From contig DCHQ01000030.1 of NCBI GenBank assembly GCA_002314855.1, positions 1 to 5,014 of the forward strand: a stretch of 5,014 nt of DNA. Reading direction: 5' to 3'. The translations under genes were made by a program, and so were the position numbers. This stretch comes from Lachnospiraceae bacterium UBA1748 (GTDB lineage Bacteria; Bacillota; Clostridia; Lachnospirales; Lachnospiraceae). This document shows positions 1 through 5,014 of this stretch, piece by piece (the first letter of the stretch is position 1; the number at the start of each line of letters is the position of its first letter). The notes beneath the pieces are model-generated. The model searched no databases, was not told the DNA's origin, and saw only the letters and a program-made list of their open reading frames with translations.

Positions 1-1055
1 ATTACACCCTTAAGAAGCATAAGGAACTCTGGGATAACTTCCTTGATATTATCAGCTACGAATACCTGATTGTTGTAAAGCTTGATTACGCCCTCTACTG
101 ACTCGTACTCCATATTAATCTTAGGGAAGTAAAGAATACCCTTAAGGTTAAATGGATAATCCATATTAAGGTGGATCCAGAATAATGGCTCCTTATAATC
201 CTTGAATACCTTTCTATAGAAATCAAGGTACTCCTCTTTAGTACAGTCATTAGGATGCTTTGTCCAAAGTGGCTGAGTCTCATTGAGCGCTACAGGTCTC
301 TTCTTTATCTTAAGACGATCTGGCTTAGGCTCCTCGCCTTCCTTAACTTCACTCTTAACTGTTTCGATAACTTCGTCAGTATCAAGCTTCTCGTCCATAT
401 CTATTACTTCAGTAAGCTGCTCACCCTTCTGGCTAAGATATATCTCAGCTGGCATAAATGAACAGTACTTCTTAAGAACTTCCTCTGCTTCATACTTATT
501 AGCAAACTTAAGACAGTCCTCATTAACAGAAAGGATAATCTCAGTACCAATATCTGTCTTGGTCCCCTCGCTCATGTCATACTCTGTACCGCCATCGCAT
601 ACCCACTTAACTGGCTTAGAACCTTCTTTATAAGAAAGAGTATTGATTGTAACTTCATCAGCTACCATGAATGAAGAATAGAAACCAAGTCCAAAGTGAC
701 CGATAATCTGATCTTCATTGGCCTTATCCTTATACTTTGTGATGAAGTCTGTGGCACCAGAGAATGCTATCTGAGCAATATACTCTTCTACCTCATCAGC
801 TGTCATTCCAAGACCATTATCTCTAAATGTAATAGTCTTATCTTCTGGGCTTACAATAACCTCGATTTTACCCTTATAACCATCTGAAAGAGTATACTCA
901 CCCATCATATCAAGCTTCTTCAGCTTAGTGATGGCATCGCAACCATTACTTACGAGTTCTCTAAAGAAAATATCATGGTCAGAATATAACCACTTCTTAA
1001 TAACTGGAAAAATGTTTTCACTATTGATTGATAAATTGCCGTGCTTACTTGGCAT
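1..1055 (-). CDS. htpG: Molecular chaperone HtpG (bacterial Hsp90), 3' end beyond window
   Basis: ATP-dependent cytosolic Hsp90-family chaperone that acts as a dimer on partly folded client proteins. The frame is open from the ATG at 1055-1053 to the left edge, giving 351 residues against a family length of about 620-690, so the C-terminal part of the middle domain and the dimerisation domain are outside. GHKL ATPase motifs are visible: the N-box with catalytic Glu33 and Asn37 (RELVSNGCDA), the G1 box DNGLGM at 79-84 and the glycine-rich lid motif GHFGLGFYSSF at 119-129. A charged linker (about 219-253) precedes the middle domain, which opens with the hallmark NETQPLW (258-264). AGAAGGG at 1073-1067 is an SD 11 nt before the ATG. 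A promoter and a perfect CIRCE lie just upstream, so HrcA repression is expected. No frameshift was seen when the frame was checked by hand. Identity is near certain. Confidence 0.97.
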   Translation of the reverse strand, partial: MPSKHGNLSINSENIFPVIKKWLYSDHDIFFRELVSNGCDAITKLKKLDMMGEYTLSDGYKGKIEVIVSPEDKTITFRDNGLGMTADEVEEYIAQIAFSGATDFITKYKDKANEDQIIGHFGLGFYSSFMVADEVTINTLSYKEGSKPVKWVCDGGTEYDMSEGTKTDIGTEIILSVNEDCLKFANKYEAEEVLKKYCSFMPAEIYLSQKGEQLTEVIDMDEKLDTDEVIETVKSEVKEGEEPKPDRLKIKKRPVALNETQPLWTKHPNDCTKEEYLDFYRKVFKDYKEPLFWIHLNMDYPFNLKGILYFPKINMEYESVEGVIKLYNNQVFVADNIKEVIPEFLMLLKGV

Positions 1056-1066
1056 ATAAATCACAT

Positions 1067-1073
1067 CCCTTCT
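1067..1073 (-). promoter_or_regulatory. Ribosome binding site of htpG
   Basis: AGAAGGG on the minus strand lies 11 nt upstream of the ATG at 1055. It supports this start, which also gives the normal HtpG N-terminus (a short stretch before the SINSENIF segment). Confidence 0.75.
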
Positions 1074-1119
1074 AAAAAACTAATTTCGAAGAAAGTCTTC
1101 CCTTTCCCCACTAGAAAAC

Positions 1120-1148
1120 AGTTTACTACCCCATATATCAAAAGTCAA
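1120..1148 (-). promoter_or_regulatory. SigA-type promoter of htpG
   Basis: On the minus strand, TTGACT (1148-1143; 5 of 6 to the -35 consensus) is followed after exactly 17 bp by TAAACT (1125-1120; 4 of 6 to the -10 consensus). The inferred start of transcription is near 1113, giving a leader of about 58 nt that carries the SD. The -35 begins one base after the T-run that follows the CIRCE stem. This is the best promoter I can find between the lipoprotein gene and htpG. Confidence 0.7.
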
Positions 1149-1149
1149 T

Positions 1150-1182
1150 AAAAAATTAGCACTCGTTTGTATCGAGTGCTAA
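1150..1182 (-). terminator. Putative intrinsic terminator formed by the CIRCE repeat
   Basis: Read on the minus strand, the CIRCE arms form a 10-bp perfect stem with a 7-nt loop (1182-1156), followed directly by six T (1155-1150). It starts 11 nt after the stop codon of the lipoprotein gene, where an intrinsic terminator would be expected, and no other stem with a T-run lies between that gene and htpG. The stem holds five G:C pairs (those of GCACTCG less its A and T positions) and A:T pairs at the base, so it is of moderate strength. On the plus strand no T-run follows directly, so it would act only in the direction of these genes. Termination here is inferred. Confidence 0.6.
1156..1182. promoter_or_regulatory. 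CIRCE operator (HrcA binding site)
   Basis: TTAGCACTC (1156-1164), nine bases, then GAGTGCTAA (1174-1182) match the CIRCE consensus TTAGCACTC-N9-GAGTGCTAA at all 18 arm positions. The spacer ends also pair (G1165 with C1173), so the dyad extends to 10-bp arms around a 7-base centre. The family knowledge is that HrcA binds CIRCE and represses heat-shock genes, classically groE and dnaK. Here the element lies 101 bp upstream of the htpG start, 7 bp upstream of its -35 box, and 11 bp after the lipoprotein stop codon. htpG is the gene most likely controlled. Confidence 0.96.
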
Positions 1183-1193
1183 CAATTGTGTTT

Positions 1194-2192
1194 TTAATTG
1201 ATTTCATAATCAATGGAATCCCACAGTTCCATATTAATATAGTACGAAACAGTTTTATTAAAGGCCTCATACTTCTCATCGAAAGCTTCCCTTTTTCTGT
1301 TTTCTATAATCTCGGCCTTGGTACTTTCTGTTACGCTTAAATCATTAGGATTTACACAGTACAGAATATAATATCCGTCATTACCTTCAATAATATCGCT
1401 TATCTCACCCTGTCCAAGATTAAACGCGCTAATCTCCATACTTTCAGGTAAGTCACCCTTCTGATAATATAGGGACTCTTCTTCTTTCTCGGAATACTGT
1501 CCTATCAATTTTTCGAAAGGTACACCCTCACCGAACTGAGCCACTGCCTCTTCACACTTAGTTCTGGCATCTACCTTGTCTGTATCATTTTGTCCATATG
1601 AAACATATATCTGTTTTAGGACAATTGTCCTGGCTTCATCATCACTGATTTCCTGATTAATATCATTTGTTAATTCCTGATATAACAAACCGGCCAATGT
1701 CTTTTCCTGGTAGATTTCTTCCAGCTTTTCCTGAGTTATATTACCAAGCTTAGCCTTATCATCATCGCTAAGTGCCTCGTAATAATCCCTGGCTAGCACC
1801 TTAGCACCCTTTATAGAGTCCTCATCAAGAGCAATACCCATATCAGCAGCCATCAGGTTCATTACCTTGGTTTTAATAATCTGGTTAAGAACCATGGTTT
1901 TTATGTTATCCTTGACATACACTCCATTAATACTAACCGACCATATATCAGCCCCGTAAAGCTTGGCATATTCCTTCTTTGTATCAGAAAGATATAACAA
2001 AGCTTCCTGTGTGGAACAATCAAGATCACCAATTCGCATGATCTCCTCGTTCCCAAAACCAGTGGTTAAAACCACCTTATCATCCGTGGAACACCCTGTT
2101 AATAAGGCTCCGACAGTTGTTATCAACATTATCAACAGTATGAATGTGGAAAAATATCTATTGTTAAATATATATTTGTTAAATGTCTTCAC
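1194..2192 (-). CDS. Parvulin-like (PpiC/PrsA-type) lipoprotein, putative extracytoplasmic foldase
   Basis: A 332-residue predicted lipoprotein resembling SurA/PrsA-type peptidyl-prolyl isomerases. It has a basic N-terminus, a hydrophobic segment (about 17-31) and a lipobox LTGC with Cys34 as the likely lipidated residue, so it should be anchored on the outer face of the membrane. Residues about 88-185 look like a helical SurA_N-type region, and about 190-281 a parvulin domain with recognisable blocks: VPFEKLIGQYSE, KGDL, FNLGQGEISDII, GYYILY. The positions where parvulins usually carry catalytic histidines read Tyr196 (QIYVS) and Tyr275 (GYYI), so isomerase activity may be absent and the role may be chaperone-like holding. 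The start is GTG (2192-2190). It is the first possible start, since the in-frame codon two upstream is the stop of the patatin gene. The two genes are coupled, and transcription probably ends at the CIRCE hairpin. The exact client is unknown. Confidence 0.85.
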   Translation of the reverse strand: MKTFNKYIFNNRYFSTFILLIMLITTVGALLTGCSTDDKVVLTTGFGNEEIMRIGDLDCSTQEALLYLSDTKKEYAKLYGADIWSVSINGVYVKDNIKTMVLNQIIKTKVMNLMAADMGIALDEDSIKGAKVLARDYYEALSDDDKAKLGNITQEKLEEIYQEKTLAGLLYQELTNDINQEISDDEARTIVLKQIYVSYGQNDTDKVDARTKCEEAVAQFGEGVPFEKLIGQYSEKEEESLYYQKGDLPESMEISAFNLGQGEISDIIEGNDGYYILYCVNPNDLSVTESTKAEIIENRKREAFDEKYEAFNKTVSYYINMELWDSIDYEIN

Positions 2193-2195
2193 GGT

Positions 2196-3098
2196 TTACA
2201 AATCTCCTAACAGCTTGGCAAGCCCCTGCATATTGCTATTATAGCTGGCTTCAAGTACAGAACGATTATGCTCATGCATAGCCAGATTATGATTGCCTTC
2301 TATAATCTTATCCGATACCACATTGGTACCACTAAGGTATCCAAGCATCTGTGTTTTCGCATCCATATATCCAAGCTTCATTCTATACTGAATATTGGCC
2401 TGACTAAAATCAACTGTTCCTATAGTAAAGTCCATATCAAGAGGCTTACTCGGAATAATTGATAAAAGATTGGCCTCTGGGAACTTGTCCTTTTCAGGAA
2501 CATATTCTGAATCATTACTTATCACAATAATATCCTTAACTCCACCGTCATAAACTGGTCTTACTGGAGTATTATCCACAAATCCACCATCCATGTATCG
2601 ACCTTCGCCTACACTGACTGAGCTGTACATTACTGGTATCGCTGAGGAAGCTATGACATACTTCAAAATCTCTTCGCTACTAAGTCCGTTGACCTTCACG
2701 TATTTTGCCTTCATGATATCCGCATCATGAGTTGCCTCGGCAACTGTTATATACACCGGAATATCAAGGGCACTAATCTTGGCAAAATCCACATTTTCAC
2801 TGAGGAGTCTTATCATTCCCTCTCTTGAGAAAACACCGTCCACAAATGGCACAGAAACAGGCTTATCAATGTCTATATCAACAAAATCCTCTGGAACCAC
2901 ATTACTCCACAGTCCCTTAGCTTTATCAAGATCAGCGCCAAGCAAAAGCGACATATTAACAGAACCTATCGAGTTACCTGCTACCGCAACCACATTATCA
3001 AGAACGCCCATCTCCTTAAGAGCCTGAAGCGCACCTATCTGGTAAGCTCCCTTGGCTCCACCACCTGCAAGAACAAGACCATATTTCTTATCATCCAT
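2196..3098 (-). CDS. Patatin-like phospholipase (RssA/YlbK-type Ser-Asp hydrolase)
   Basis: A 300-residue patatin-family protein, expected to hydrolyse acyl esters of phospholipids or related lipids with a Ser-Asp dyad. All family blocks are present: the oxyanion-hole glycine loop GGGAKGAYQ (12-20), the nucleophile elbow GNSIG (41-45) with Ser43, the SSAIPVMY block (151-158) and DGG (170-172) with Asp170. No signal peptide or membrane segment is visible, so it is probably cytosolic or peripheral at the inner membrane face. The length is normal for small bacterial patatin-like proteins. The ATG at 3098-3096 has the SD GAGGA 7 nt upstream, and the protein begins straight into the first beta strand, which supports this start. 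It is the first gene of a two-gene operon with the lipoprotein (3-nt gap, same frame). Substrate and physiological role cannot be read from the sequence; pairing with a surface foldase suggests an envelope role. Confidence 0.93.
   Translation of the reverse strand: MDDKKYGLVLAGGGAKGAYQIGALQALKEMGVLDNVVAVAGNSIGSVNMSLLLGADLDKAKGLWSNVVPEDFVDIDIDKPVSVPFVDGVFSREGMIRLLSENVDFAKISALDIPVYITVAEATHDADIMKAKYVKVNGLSSEEILKYVIASSAIPVMYSSVSVGEGRYMDGGFVDNTPVRPVYDGGVKDIIVISNDSEYVPEKDKFPEANLLSIIPSKPLDMDFTIGTVDFSQANIQYRMKLGYMDAKTQMLGYLSGTNVVSDKIIEGNHNLAMHEHNRSVLEASYNSNMQGLAKLLGDL
2204..2208 (-). promoter_or_regulatory. SD of the lipoprotein gene, inside the patatin gene
   Basis: AGGAG lies within the Leu-Gly-Asp codons that end the patatin gene (TTA GGA GAT TTG TAA), 11 nt before the GTG start. 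It decides the GTG start at 2192 and implies that ribosomes finishing the patatin gene help initiation of the lipoprotein. Confidence 0.7.
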
Positions 3099-3105
3099 AC
3101 TAAAT

Positions 3106-3110
3106 TCCTC
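3106..3110 (-). promoter_or_regulatory. Ribosome binding site of the patatin-like gene
   Basis: GAGGA on the minus strand is 7 nt before the ATG at 3098. If the proximal promoter (3118-3146) is used, the mRNA would start only about 13 nt before the ATG and this SD would be at its extreme 5' end. Confidence 0.7.
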
Positions 3111-3117
3111 GTATTGT

Positions 3118-3146
3118 TATGTAAACTTCACTAATAATTATGTCAA
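3118..3146 (-). promoter_or_regulatory. Proximal promoter candidate of the patatin-lipoprotein operon
   Basis: A perfect -35 box TTGACA (3146-3141) is followed after 17 bp by TACATA (3123-3118), which fits the -10 consensus at 3 of 6 positions including the first two. The inferred start is near 3111, giving a leader of only about 13 nt. The strong -35 and ideal spacing favour it; the poor -10 may mean it needs an activator. Confidence 0.45.
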
Positions 3147-3219
3147 CTGCTTATTCTCTAAACCATCATATTGGAAGTAACAATCTATTGCCTGTAATCG
3201 GTTAACATAATCCGCTCAT

Positions 3220-3235
3220 ATTATTCACAAATAAT
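3220..3235. repeat. Short AT-rich inverted repeat (6-4-6)
   Basis: ATTATT-CACA-AATAAT is a perfect 6-bp dyad in the spacer between clpB and the patatin gene, between the two promoter candidates. It is short and AT-rich, so chance occurrence is quite possible; it could be a regulator site or a leader hairpin. Confidence 0.25.
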
Positions 3236-3251
3236 CCCATAATTTTACCTG

Positions 3252-3273
3252 TGATTTATAGCGAGATAAATCA
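3252..3273. repeat. Perfect 8-6-8 inverted repeat in the clpB-patatin spacer
   Basis: TGATTTAT-AGCGAG-ATAAATCA is a perfect dyad with 8-bp arms and a 6-base centre. Neither strand has a T-run after it, so it is not a terminator. It lies about 20 bp into the transcript predicted from the distal promoter (3300-3328), where an operator or a leader hairpin could act. The form suits a dimeric repressor site, but no known consensus is recognised. Confidence 0.4.
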
Positions 3274-3299
3274 ACCACAATATCTTGTCGCCAAGAAAT

Positions 3300-3328
3300 A
3301 TAATACCACAAAATAGCCCTTCGGACAA
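3300..3328 (-). promoter_or_regulatory. Distal promoter candidate of the patatin-lipoprotein operon
   Basis: TTGTCC (3328-3323; 4 of 6 to the -35 consensus), a 17-bp spacer and TATTAT (3305-3300; 5 of 6 to the -10 consensus) preceded by TGG, which makes an extended -10. The inferred start near 3293 would give a leader of about 195 nt holding both small dyads. The -35 starts only 4 nt after the clpB stop codon. Confidence 0.5.
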
Positions 3329-3329
3329 T
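3310..3329 (-). terminator. Weak possible terminator after clpB
   Basis: Three bases after the clpB stop, GTCC-GAA-GGGC can form a 4-pair stem (one G:T) that extends past a mismatch by two A:T pairs, followed by four T. This is weak and overlaps the distal promoter candidate, so it may be chance. If it does not work, clpB transcription could read into the patatin gene. Confidence 0.2.
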
Positions 3330-3331
3330 GT

Positions 3332-5014
3332 TTACGCTTTTACCGCCTGTAAGACACCATTATCGAGTGTTATTCTTATGACATCTTTAGCTCCTATATC
3401 ACCGCCAAGAATAAGCTTGGCGCTAAGAGTTTCAACGGTCTTCTGAATATATCTCTTAAGTGGTCTAGCACCGTATACAGGGTCATAACCATTGTCTATA
3501 ATAAATAGTCTTGCATCATCATCAAGTTCTACTCGTATATCCCTGTCAGAAAGTCTGTTATTTAGATCCTTCATGATAAGTTCTACGATATTGCCAATAT
3601 TATCCTTGGTTAATGGCTTAAATAATATGGTTTCATCCAGTCTATTAAGGAACTCTGGTCTAAAATGAGCTCTAAGCTCGCCCAGTACCATATCCTCAGT
3701 TTCAGGCTTTATATTTCCATCACTATCTATTCCATCAAGTAGGAGCGGTGCTCCAATATTGGATGTAAGGATTATTATTGTATTCTTAAAATCAACGGTT
3801 CTGCCCTGAGAATCAGTTATTCGACCATCATCAAGCACCTGTAACAGTACGTTGAAGACGTCAGGATGAGCCTTTTCTATCTCGTCAAAAAGTACTACGC
3901 TGTAAGGCTTTCTTCGAACAGCCTCTGTAAGCTGTCCTCCTTCGTCATATCCAACGTATCCTGGAGGCGCTCCTATTAGTCTGGATACGGAAAACTTCTC
4001 CATATATTCACTCATATCAAGTCTGACAATATTAGCCTCGTCGTCAAAAAGATTCTCGGCCAATGTCTTGGCAAGCTCTGTCTTACCAACACCTGTAGGT
4101 CCAAGGAATAGGAATGAACCTATTGGCTTACTAGGGTCCTTAATTCCAGCCTTAGAACGAAGGATTGCTTCTGCCACCTTAGTAACGCCTTCATCCTGTC
4201 CTACAACACGTTTATGCATTTCATCTTCAAGATTTAGTATCTTACTTCTCTCTGACTCGTTAAGCTTAGAAACTGGTATACCAGTCCATCTTGAAATAAT
4301 ACGAGCTATCTCCTCATCAGATACCTGTTCATGAAGATATACAGTCTTCTGATTTTTACTATTTTCTTCCAATTCTTCGAGCTGTTTCTTTAACGCAGGC
4401 AATGTTCCATAGGTCAATTCTCCAGCTTTTTCAAGGTCTCCCTCTCTTTGTGCAATCTGGATTTGATTATTGACACTCTCTATCTGCTCACGAAGCTTGG
4501 ATAGATTTCCAACAGCATTTTTCTCCTTATCCCAGTCGGCTCTGGCAAGATCAAACTTCTCCTTATCCTCAGCCAGTTCCTTCTGTAAAGCCTCCAAACG
4601 TTCTTGACTCATCTGGTCAGTTTCCTTTTTCAGGGCCTGAACCTCTATTTCCATTTGCAGAATCTTACGCTGCATTTCATCTAGTTCGGTTGGCATACTA
4701 TCGAGTTCTGTTTTGATAAGTGCACAGGCTTCATCCACCAAATCGATGGCCTTATCTGGTAAAAATCTGTCAGCAATATATCTGTGTGATAATGTGGCTG
4801 CACTAACAAGTGCATTATCCATTATCTTAACTCCATGATATACTTCATATCTGTCCTTAAGTCCTCGAAGAATTGATATGGTATCCTCAACAGTAGGCTC
4901 ATCAACCATTACAGGCTGGAAACGACGCTCAAGTGCTGGATCCTTTTCAATATACTTACGATGCTCATCAAGAGTTGTAGCTCCTATACAGTGAAGCTCG
5001 CCTCTTGCAAGCAT
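3332..5014 (-). CDS. clpB: ATP-dependent disaggregase ClpB (Hsp100), 5' end beyond window
   Basis: Cytosolic hexameric AAA+ disaggregase that threads aggregated proteins through its pore, with DnaK/DnaJ/GrpE. The visible 560 residues are the C-terminal part. About 320 residues are missing at the right edge (N-domain and most of NBD1), judged against a family length near 860. The Met at the edge is an internal codon, since LARGELHCIGATT is mid-NBD1 sequence. Seen in order: the NBD1 arginine pair ERRFQ (29-33); the M-domain coiled coil (about 105-230), whose presence separates ClpB from ClpC and ClpE; RWTGIPVSKL (242-251); NBD2 Walker A GPTGVGKT (305-312); pore loop GYVG (352-355); Walker B VVLFDE (373-378); sensor 1 Asn419; arginine finger Arg458 in FLNR; sensor 2 GAR (515-517). 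All key residues are present and the C-terminus is of normal length. Its control region is outside the window. Confidence 0.97.
   Translation of the reverse strand: MLARGELHCIGATTLDEHRKYIEKDPALERRFQPVMVDEPTVEDTISILRGLKDRYEVYHGVKIMDNALVSAATLSHRYIADRFLPDKAIDLVDEACALIKTELDSMPTELDEMQRKILQMEIEVQALKKETDQMSQERLEALQKELAEDKEKFDLARADWDKEKNAVGNLSKLREQIESVNNQIQIAQREGDLEKAGELTYGTLPALKKQLEELEENSKNQKTVYLHEQVSDEEIARIISRWTGIPVSKLNESERSKILNLEDEMHKRVVGQDEGVTKVAEAILRSKAGIKDPSKPIGSFLFLGPTGVGKTELAKTLAENLFDDEANIVRLDMSEYMEKFSVSRLIGAPPGYVGYDEGGQLTEAVRRKPYSVVLFDEIEKAHPDVFNVLLQVLDDGRITDSQGRTVDFKNTIIILTSNIGAPLLLDGIDSDGNIKPETEDMVLGELRAHFRPEFLNRLDETILFKPLTKDNIGNIVELIMKDLNNRLSDRDIRVELDDDARLFIIDNGYDPVYGARPLKRYIQKTVETLSAKLILGGDIGAKDVIRITLDNGVLQAVKA

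Noticed and set aside
255..887. Open frames on the plus strand and a short minus-strand frame (95-283) opposite or within the left-edge gene
   Set aside because: They overlap a continuous, unmistakable HtpG frame on the minus strand and encode low-complexity, unrecognisable peptides.
1081..1110. Small GAAAG/CTTTC and GAAGA/TCTTC dyads in the htpG leader
   Set aside because: The arms are only 5 bp and overlap each other in a purine-rich stretch; no riboswitch or thermosensor structure can be supported by eye.
2127..2129. Met22 as an alternative start of the lipoprotein
   Set aside because: It lies inside the hydrophobic signal segment and would remove the basic N-terminus; the GTG at 2192 has a good SD and gives a complete lipoprotein signal.
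3202..3240. A 12-codon reading frame (MGLFVNNMSGLC) in the leader of the patatin operon
   Set aside because: It has only a weak SD-like AGG, no run of regulatory codons and no attenuator hairpin with a T-run after it; very short frames like this occur by chance.
1963..4334. Plus-strand open frames at 1963-2244, 2268-2462, 2779-3027 and 4068-4334
   Set aside because: They are antisense to the lipoprotein, patatin and ClpB genes, with no convincing SD and no recognisable domains.
5012..5014. ATG at the right edge as the start of the ClpB-like protein
   Set aside because: The sequence after it is the middle of NBD1 of ClpB, so this is an internal methionine and the gene continues outside the window.
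1..5014. CRISPR arrays, insertion sequences, tRNA or rRNA genes, phage or defence genes
   Set aside because: No spaced direct repeats, transposase, integrase, cloverleaf or rRNA-like sequence was seen; this looks like core chromosome.

Overview
The window shows 5.0 kb of a low-to-moderate GC chromosome. All four genes lie on the minus strand, so transcription runs from the right edge to the left. In that order they are clpB (5' end cut off), a patatin-like phospholipase, a parvulin-like (PpiC/PrsA-type) lipoprotein, and htpG (3' end cut off). The perfect CIRCE operator, strong Shine-Dalgarno sites, a Gram-positive-style lipoprotein signal and the protein styles all suggest a Firmicute. A Lachnospiraceae-like clostridium (Butyrivibrio/Pseudobutyrivibrio/Roseburia type) is my best guess from sequence style, but no search was done.

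Layout, left to right. 1-1055: the first 351 residues of HtpG (Hsp90). 1056-1193: a compact control region with the htpG ribosome binding site, a SigA-type promoter (TTGACT-17-TAAACT) and a perfect CIRCE inverted repeat. The same repeat is followed on the minus strand by six T, so it also looks like the terminator of the upstream gene. 1194-2192: a 332-residue lipoprotein with a GTG start. 2196-3098: a 300-residue patatin-like hydrolase. Its stop codon lies 3 nt before the lipoprotein start, and the lipoprotein's SD is inside its last codons, so the two form a coupled operon. 3099-3331: a 233-bp spacer with two promoter candidates, small AT-rich dyads and a weak possible clpB terminator. 3332-5014: the last 560 residues of ClpB.

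The theme is protein quality control: a cytosolic disaggregase (ClpB), a cytosolic Hsp90 (HtpG) and, between them, a surface-anchored foldase-like lipoprotein coupled to a lipid hydrolase. HrcA control of htpG through CIRCE is directly supported by the sequence. Whether the patatin-lipoprotein pair belongs functionally to the heat-shock response is an inference from position. The most unusual points are the CIRCE that doubles as a terminator and sits upstream of the -35 box, and the parvulin domain in which both usual active-site histidines appear to be tyrosine.
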